The notes under the pieces are model-generated. The model was not told the DNA's origin, made no database searches, and saw only the letters and a program-made list of their open reading frames with translations. A program made the translations under genes and the position numbers. From assembly GCA_025210805.1 (NCBI GenBank), contig JAOAQX010000018.1, positions 62,001 through 126,000 of the forward strand: a DNA stretch of 64,000 nt, in the 5' to 3' direction. The number at the start of each line of letters is the position of its first letter. The stretch's first letter is position 1. Below are positions 26,342-32,800 of this stretch, piece after piece. Origin of the DNA: Flavobacteriales bacterium (lineage in GTDB: Bacteria; Bacteroidota; Bacteroidia; Flavobacteriales; CAJXXR01).

Positions 26342-26980
26342 CTACAAATATACTTTTGTTTTCATACTTAATTTAGTACTAAAATCAAATAAGATGCTCT
26401 TATGAACGATCATTACCCAAATAGTATATAAAAGTAATATCTTGTTATCTTCATTTTTCACTGAATAATCAAGTATATTTTGAATAGTTAACGATTTATG
26501 TTCTCGTAATGTCTTATTAACAATACTCATCCTATTATAATCAAATCCATATCCAGGTCTTTTATATTTTAATAGGAAATTTGAATTATGCAACTCATTA
26601 GAATGCTTAAAATCTTCATATTTATATTCAATAAATTTGATACCTAAATCAATACAATACTTTTTAAATACTTGAGTAATACTAGCGTCAATTGTTGAAA
26701 TCTCCTTAATATTAATTATTTCTAATGACCTATCATAATTCATTAAAATAAAAGGAGGACAAAATTTATGCTTTCTCCCGTATAAATCAATAATAAAATT
26801 TACACCTCTATAATTATATTCTATTACCTCGATCTTAACTTCAAAAAATGTTCTAAAATCAGTGATTAACTGATCCTCCTCTAAGTCATCATTGTCTATT
26901 CTTTGAATATCAATAATATTATCGGTCAAATTGAAATTTGACAAATCTAAATTTCTGTTGTTTCTCGTAATTATTCTCAT
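26342..26980 (-). CDS. tnsA: TnsA-like endonuclease fold, apparently catalytically degenerate
   Basis: This 212-residue protein starts inside the right end and precedes tnsB by 14 bp, the Tn7 tnsA position. The fold pattern fits the TnsA N-terminal nuclease: 'DLEEDQLITDFRTFFEVKIE', 'GRKHKFCPPFILMN', 'LEIINIKEIS', then 'YCIDLGIKFIEYKYED' and 'NSNFLLKYKRPG'. TnsA normally has E...(P)D...QxK. Here the Asp position reads Pro (CPPF) and QxK reads NIK, while Lys remains. If the alignment is right it cannot cut the 5' strands. It may still be a structural TnsB partner. Confidence 0.65.
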   Translation of the reverse strand: MRIITRNNRNLDLSNFNLTDNIIDIQRIDNDDLEEDQLITDFRTFFEVKIEVIEYNYRGVNFIIDLYGRKHKFCPPFILMNYDRSLEIINIKEISTIDASITQVFKKYCIDLGIKFIEYKYEDFKHSNELHNSNFLLKYKRPGYGFDYNRMSIVNKTLREHKSLTIQNILDYSVKNEDNKILLLYTIWVMIVHKSILFDFSTKLSMKTKVYL

Positions 26981-27095
26981 CCACTTTTAAAATTTCACCT
27001 TAGTTTTGGTTGGTTTCTACTCTGTATTCCTACCTTCTTTTGTAAATACAGTACTAAAATCAGCGTTTTATTCTCATTTAGTGTTGTAATTTACA
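26976..27095 (-). repeat. Transposon right end with spaced TnsB-type sites
   Basis: Read inward from 27095 the end is TGTAAATTACAACACTAAAT. Sites resembling the left repeats lie at 27073-27087 (ACAACACTAAATGAG), 27029-27043 (ACAAAAGAAGGTAGG) and about 26976-26988 (AAAAGTGGATGAG). The last covers the tnsA start codon, so TnsB binding there could repress the operon. Spacing is wide, unlike the packed left end. Confidence 0.7.
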
Positions 27096-27779
27096 GTTGG
27101 CGGAGGTTCTTATCCTCAACCGGGAGAAATTTCTTTAGCTCACAATGGCGTTCTTTTTTTAGATGAAATGACGGAATTTAACAAATCTGCACTTGAGGTG
27201 ATGCGTCAGCCCCTTGAAGATCGAGAAGTACATATCTCACGGGCAAAATTCTCGGTCACTTATCCTTGTAGTTTTGTACTGATAGCCGCAATCAACCCCT
27301 GCCCTTGTGGATATTATAACCATCCCACAAAAGATTGTCAATGTGCTCCCAATATTGTCCAGCGGTATTTAGGAAAAATTTCAGGTCCTGTTTTAGATCG
27401 AATAGATATGCATATAGAAGTAGTCCCAGTAGATTATGGAGAACTGGCTTCCAAACAAACTTCTGAAACCAGTCTCGAAATAAGAAAAAGAGTTGTTGAG
27501 GCAAGAAAACACCAAACTCATCGTTTTCAGAACATGGAAAAAGTGCATTGTAATGCCGAAATGAATGCCAAAATGATAGAGCAAATTTGTGAAATACCCG
27601 AAAATGGGCAAGAACTTCTCAAACAAGCCATGCAAAAATTTAATCTCTCTGCAAGAGCACATTCCAAAATCATTAAACTTTCTAGAACCATAGCGGACCT
27701 AGATGGCAAACCAAACATTGAAGTAGTTCACCTAGCCGAAGCCATACAATACCGAAGTTTGGATAAAAATTTGTGGTGA
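27096..27779 (+). pseudogene. comM: comM/yifB, 3' fragment (interrupted)
   Basis: About 227 codons of the C-terminal half: 'GGGSYPQPGEISLAHNGVLF' (Walker B LFLDE), 'KSALEVMRQPLEDREVHISR', zinc-ligand Cys in 'NPCPCGYYNHPTKDCQC', 'ISGPVLDRIDMHIEVVP' and 'SARAHSKIIKLSRTIADLDG'. It resumes where the right transposon end stops. Between it and the 5' fragment, the family normally has ~150 further residues including Walker A and 'RPFRSPHH'. These are missing, so comM cannot be restored by simple excision. Confidence 0.9.
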
Positions 27780-27802
27780 TTTTAAAAAATGCACTAATAA
27801 TT

Positions 27803-27905
27803 CTATTTATGGTGCTAATTTACTCACTGTTATAAGCCCCCTTTGAAGGGGGGAAGGGGGATGTTACACAAAGTAAACACCTATAAAAAGAAACTAAAGA
27901 AATGC
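27803..27905. repeat. MITE-like repeat, copy A
   Basis: The sequence GGTGCTAATTTACTCACTG, then an AGCCCC-type palindrome, then CAAAGTAAAC...AAAAAGAAACTA is homologous to copy B at 53938-54086. It begins about 25 bp after the comM stop. Its right terminal repeat is not intact. Confidence 0.65.
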
Positions 27906-27951
27906 TATTCGATTATGAAACAAGATGCAACATCCCCCTTCCCCCCTTCAA
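27843..27951. repeat. 23-bp perfect inverted repeat inside copy A
   Basis: The 23-nt G-rich arm at 27843-27865 and the C-rich arm at 27929-27951 are exact reverse complements separated by 63 nt. They look like two REP units in opposite orientation. The second is followed by TAGCTTGTCCCGA...TCGGGAGG, a phrase also present in copy B at about 53993-54007. Confidence 0.8.
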
Positions 27952-28229
27952 TAGCTTGTCCCGAAAAGTCGGGAGGAATTTTAATTCCAGAGCTTGTTCT
28001 GACTTTTCAGGAGGATAAGAGATATTCTACAACGAAAAACTCCGAAAAATAAACAAAATATATGGATATATTTAACAAAGCAAATGGCATAAAACTATGA
28101 TTGAATGAATTTTAAGTTGGAAATTATTAACAAAATCAAATATTTTAAAACTGTTGATATGCTCTAAAAGTGTATTTTAGCAATATCTGTATAAACTCCA
28201 ATACAAAACACCTTACACAGTTCTCCAAC
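27952..28229. other. Intergenic region after the repeat
   Basis: After the REP unit come the small hairpin TCCCGAAAAGTCGGGA (27959-27974) and plain A+T-rich sequence up to the next gene. I see no further gene. Confidence 0.5.
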
Positions 28230-28781
28230 ATGATTCTAAGAGAAAAAGAAACTTATGATTATCAAATTCGAAAATTAATTGGCTTACCAATTAAACAAAG
28301 ATTTGATATAACAAAAGTATCAAGTAGCTCTTTTTATTATATTAAAAAATTTGAAAACAAAATCCATACTGATAGAGCACTCAAAATAAATTCAAGATGC
28401 AGCTTTGAGCTATTCGAAAATGGATTATTATTAAGATCTAATTATTCCAATGAATTACTCACTATTCCTATTCATTACGGAGAAATTAAAAATATTATTT
28501 TGACAAAAGGCAATGAATTAGTCAATCCATTTCCATTTTCACCTATGTGGCTTTTGTTAAAACTAGGTGTCTCGATAAAAAATGCTCGATATTTTGGTAT
28601 TTATTGGCTTAAAGAATACCACATTAAAGAAACAGAACTAATCATTGAAACTAAAAATTATTATATAAAGATGACAAAAAATGGATATAGCTTCGAAAAT
28701 CAAAAACCATTTTTTGATAAATTACAAAAGAAAATAGAACGTTTTCGGAATTTAAATGATAACAATGGAAAAAATAATTAA
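28230..28781 (+). CDS. Unknown protein, first of a three-gene set
   Basis: About 183 residues from the ATG at 28230 (MILREKETYDYQIRKLIGLP); a GTG at 28170 would add twenty residues. It is mixed alpha/beta with a hydrophobic 'SPMWLLLKLGVSI' and 'RYFGIYWLKEYHI' in the middle, possibly membrane-associated. I do not recognise the family. It overlaps the next gene at its 3' end. Confidence 0.6.
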   Translation: MILREKETYDYQIRKLIGLPIKQRFDITKVSSSSFYYIKKFENKIHTDRALKINSRCSFELFENGLLLRSNYSNELLTIPIHYGEIKNIILTKGNELVNPFPFSPMWLLLKLGVSIKNARYFGIYWLKEYHIKETELIIETKNYYIKMTKNGYSFENQKPFFDKLQKKIERFRNLNDNNGKNN

Positions 28782-29220
28782 GATACTCTCAGGACTAATA
28801 TTCTTCATATTCTTTTATTTTTTTTCATCCTATTTTCTAGAAAACAATTTCTCAAATTTCGGTGAAAACTATTTTAAAGGACTAGGATATTTACTTGATG
28901 AAAAATTCGGAATAGGTTTTATTTTTTTAGTATTAAGACATTTCATTGTTCCTTTTCCATTGTTTTATGTTTTACTGATATCTCTTAATCAATCAACCAA
29001 AAAAATCTTGTACAAAACTTTACTAATTATATGTGTTCTTATCACCGTAATAATTTGGATTTTATTTATGTATAAATTTTATATTTTCATTGAGGATAAC
29101 ATAATAAAAATCAATAGATACATAGAGTTATTACTAACATGGAGTTTAAGATTATTAGCACTTTTTTCTGCCTATAATGTCAGTAAAATTGAGCATTCAA
29201 TAAAAAACATTTACAAATGA
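28765..29220 (+). CDS. Unknown integral membrane protein
   Basis: About 151 residues with four predicted TM helices: 'LSGLIFFIFFYFFSSYF', 'GIGFIFLVLRHFIVPFPLFY', 'LLIICVLITVIIWILFM' and 'LLLTWSLRLLALFSAY'. No family is recognised. An ATG at 28756 is an alternative start. It overlaps the preceding gene and stops 1 bp before the next, so the three are cotranscribed. Confidence 0.6.
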   Translation: MEKIIKILSGLIFFIFFYFFSSYFLENNFSNFGENYFKGLGYLLDEKFGIGFIFLVLRHFIVPFPLFYVLLISLNQSTKKILYKTLLIICVLITVIIWILFMYKFYIFIEDNIIKINRYIELLLTWSLRLLALFSAYNVSKIEHSIKNIYK

Positions 29221-29221
29221 T

Positions 29222-29755
29222 ATGATGAGGCAAACCAGAATTCAATTAGAGCTAAAAAATCAACAAAAATTAGAGAATCTCCTGTATGATATTGTAAAAA
29301 ATCATACAGAAAAGGATTTTGCTAAAAATATTTCACAGTATAGGCAAATTGGTGAAATGACTCACTTTGTACTAACTTTTGAAACAGACCCCAATTTTGA
29401 GGAATTAATTACCCTATTACATACTTTCAGAAATAATAAAAAACCATTAGAATTAGGTAGTATTCGTGCATATTATTGGCAAAGAAAATCGCCAAAGCTA
29501 GAAACGGTAGAGGAATTTATGTTGTTTTATGAACATGAAATAGAATTTGGTCTTGGTCTTAAAATGATTGATAAAGAAAATAATTGTTTTGCTCTTTCTA
29601 GAAGCGGATCTAGAAAGCATAGTAGCACAAACACTGTTTTTGAAACTCATATAATTCCGATGAATCAACTTAATCACCTCATAGATATTCTTTCAGAAAT
29701 AGAAGAAGATTCAAAACTCACAAATAAATGGTGGAAGTTTTGGGGTGAAAACTAA
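29222..29755 (+). CDS. Unknown 177-residue protein
   Basis: This soluble alpha/beta protein starts MMRQTRIQLELKNQQKLENL. It contains 'HFVLTFETDPNFEELITLLH' and ends in a Trp-rich tail 'TNKWWKFWGEN'. The family is not recognised. It is the last of the three small genes, 81 bp before the DUF4011 helicase. Confidence 0.6.
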   Translation: MMRQTRIQLELKNQQKLENLLYDIVKNHTEKDFAKNISQYRQIGEMTHFVLTFETDPNFEELITLLHTFRNNKKPLELGSIRAYYWQRKSPKLETVEEFMLFYEHEIEFGLGLKMIDKENNCFALSRSGSRKHSSTNTVFETHIIPMNQLNHLIDILSEIEEDSKLTNKWWKFWGEN

Positions 29756-29836
29756 GTAGTTCTTTTGTATTTTATCCATCCAAATACCTTATTTTTGAAT
29801 ATTCATTAATAATTTTTTCTTCAATAAATTATCAAT

Positions 29837-32800
29837 ATGGAATACGTTCAGAGCTCTAAATTTACTGTAGATTTTCAGTATATAGAAAAAGTGAATTTTG
29901 CGATTGTTCAAAACAAAATAGAACTCATTCAGAAATTCACCCTAGAAAACACTGAAAACGAACCTCATGAAAACATTCTGATACGTCTCGAATCCTCGGG
30001 AAATTTATTTTCAGCCATAGAACTCTCTATTCCCAAATTATCCCCAGAAATCCCTGTTGAAGTAAGTTTACCACCTATTTCTCTTAACAAGGAAACCCTT
30101 GTTTCACTTACCGAAAAAACAGAAGAAGAAATGCGTTTGGAGATCTTTATAGGAGACAGACGATGGATTCGTAGAGATTATCCTATTGAGGTTCTCCCCT
30201 ATGATTATTGGTCTGGAGCTCATATTTTCCCAGAAATTATTGCTGCATTTGTTACGCCCAATCATCCAGCTATCATTCAAGTACAAAGAAGAACGGCACA
30301 GATTATTAAAGAATGGACAAAAAACCCGAGTTTGGACGGGTATCAGCAAAAAAATAAAAACCATGTTAAACAGCAAATTGCTGCTGTATTCCAAGCACTT
30401 CAAGAACTAAAAATCACTTATGTAAATCCGCCCATAAGTTTTGAGTGGCAAGGACAAAGAATTCGTACTGCAGATCAGATTTTTGAACACAAAATGGGGA
30501 CCTGTTTAGACACTTCTATTTTATTCTCCAGTTGCTTAGAAGCTATAGGATTATACCCTATTTTAATCTTCAAAAAAGGACATGCTTATTTGGGAGTCTG
30601 GCTAAGTGACACTCTTTTTCCAGATGCCGTAAATGATGACAGTAGCCTGATTGAAAATAGAATTGCCGATGGGATTCATGAAATACTCCTTCTAGAAACA
30701 ACAACCCTCACAGACGGAAATCAACAAGCTTTTGAAGAAGCCATCGAGATTGCCAAAGATACCTTTAAAAAAGAAGCCGAATTTGAATATTTTGTAGATA
30801 TTAAAAGAGCTCGATTGGCAGGAATTCGTCCTATTGCACAACGAATATTATCAGACAAAGGTTACCAGTTAGTTCTACCAGAAAAAGAAGAGGATTTTGA
30901 TTCCCTTTATCATGAAGCTCCAGAAAAACTAGAAATTCATAACTTAGATTCTTTACAAAAAACAACTTTTTCTCGACAAGACTTATGGGAAAGAAAATTA
31001 CTTGACCTTTCACTTAGAAACAACCTTCTGAATATACGTGCCACACGATCTGTTTTACAGTTACTTACCGTGGATATAGACACAATAGAAGATGGTTTTG
31101 CCGATGGAAAAGAATATACACTCTTTCCTAAACCCGAAGAATGGATTCCACCAATGGATACCAAAGGGATTTTCCCAGCTCTCGGTAAACGAGAATCTAT
31201 TCATTCTCTTCTACAAAAAGAACAGGAAATTAATAGAATAAGAACCTACCAAAGTCCTAAAGAACTTGAAAAAAGCATTCTATTTCTTTACCGTAAAGCA
31301 AAGGTTTCCTTAGAAGAAAATGGAGCCAACACCTTGTTTATGACCATAGGTGCTTTGCGCTGGTATGAAACAGAAAATAGCGAACAAGCTCGTTTTGCTC
31401 CTCTTTTATTGGTACCTGTTGAGATGGTGAGAAAAAGTGCCAAAGCAGGATATATTGTTCGAACGAGAGAGGAAGATACCATGATGAATATTACCCTTTT
31501 GGAAATGCTTCGTTATGATTTTGATATCGATATACATGGACTAGAAGAACTTCCGAAAGATGAAAGCGGTATTGATGTAAAAAAGGTATTCTCTATTATC
31601 CGCCAAGGAATTTTGGATCAGAAAAGATGGCAAGTGGAAGAGGTGAATTTTTTAGGAACTTTTTCTTTTAATAAGTTTATGCTTTGGAATGATATTCATC
31701 ATCATGCACAAAAACTTACCCAAAACAAAGTGGTAGATTCTCTGGTAAAAAATCAATTGCAATGGAAACCTAATCAAGAAATTCTTTCTTTAGATTATAA
31801 TGCAAAAAAAGCCCAAGAACTTCTACTTCCTATACCCGCAGATGCTTCCCAACTTGAAGCAATTTATGCAGCCACACATGGAGAAAGTTTTATTCTTCAC
31901 GGACCTCCAGGAACTGGGAAATCACAAACGATTACTAACATGATTGCCAATGCCTTGTATCAAGGTAAAAAAGTTCTTTTTGTTGCCGAAAAAATGGCAG
32001 CACTTTCAGTGGTAGAAAAAAGACTTGAAAATATTGGCTTAGCTCCTTTTTGCTTAGAATTACATTCTGATAAAGTGAAAAAATCGGCGGTATTACAACA
32101 ACTAAAAGAAACCACTGAAGTGGTAAAAAAAACCAGTCCTGAAGAATTTAAAACTCAGGTGGAAAAACTTGCCGAATTAAAATTTGATTTACAAGCATAC
32201 CAACAAGCCCTTCACCAAAAACATCCCATTGGTTTCTCCTTATTTCAAGCATTTTCAGAAGCATTAAGCCTTAAAAATGTTTTAGAAAGAATTCCTTTTA
32301 CTTCCGATTTTTTGAAGAACAAAACCGAGAAAAATTATGATGAATGGATTGAAATTATTGAAGAGATTCAAACAATTGGAAAACAAACAGGACACCCTGC
32401 AGATCATTCATTATTTGGAATTCATAAAATAGCTCCAGATATCTCTAAAACTACATGGGAACAAATGCTTTCATCAATTGAAAACGATGCAAAAGCTCTT
32501 TCTGAAAAGATAAAAATCCTCAACAATTTATTTGAAGGAAACTGGACAAAAGATTCTTTGGATAATTTTATGATTTTTGCCCAAAATATTCCCCAAATTT
32601 CAACTTTTCCGAATGCAATTTCAGACTGTTTCTCTGATCATAAAACCCTCGATAAACTTTCTGAACTCCTACCCTATGGGAAAAAATCACAAAAAATTGC
32701 CCGAGAACTATTAAGTGAATTTTGTATAGAATCTGGGTTAGAATTACCTGCTGATCAACTTCTAAGTAGGTGGAAAATAGCCCAAAATAAATGGTTTTTA

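Larger units (their letters stand above)
12251..27095. mobile_element. Tn7-like transposon inserted in comM (14,845 bp)
   Basis: The left end starts TGTCAATTACAAAAGAAAAT. The reverse complement of the right end starts TGTAAATTACAACACTAAAT. Both carry repeated TnsB-type sites. Genes next to the right end, all transcribed inward: tnsA-like, tnsB, tnsC, tniQ. A TnsE-like gene is convergent with tniQ. Cargo: ietAS, serine resolvase with res site, XRE-ImmA, an unknown 297-residue protein, a broken RT gene and a membrane protein. The 5 bp flanking each end (AAAGC and GTTGG) differ, so there is no target duplication. About 450 bp of comM is missing at the junction. By eye the element is more A+T-rich than its surroundings. 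Confidence 0.9.

Noticed and set aside
12251-27095. CRISPR-associated transposon (CAST)
   Set aside because: tns genes with a short TniQ suggested this, but I found no Cas12k, Cascade genes or repeat-spacer array inside or near the element.
12246-27100. Target-site duplication at the transposon ends
   Set aside because: The 5-bp flanks are AAAGC and GTTGG. Shifting the ends by a few bases does not produce a match, so no duplication is claimed.
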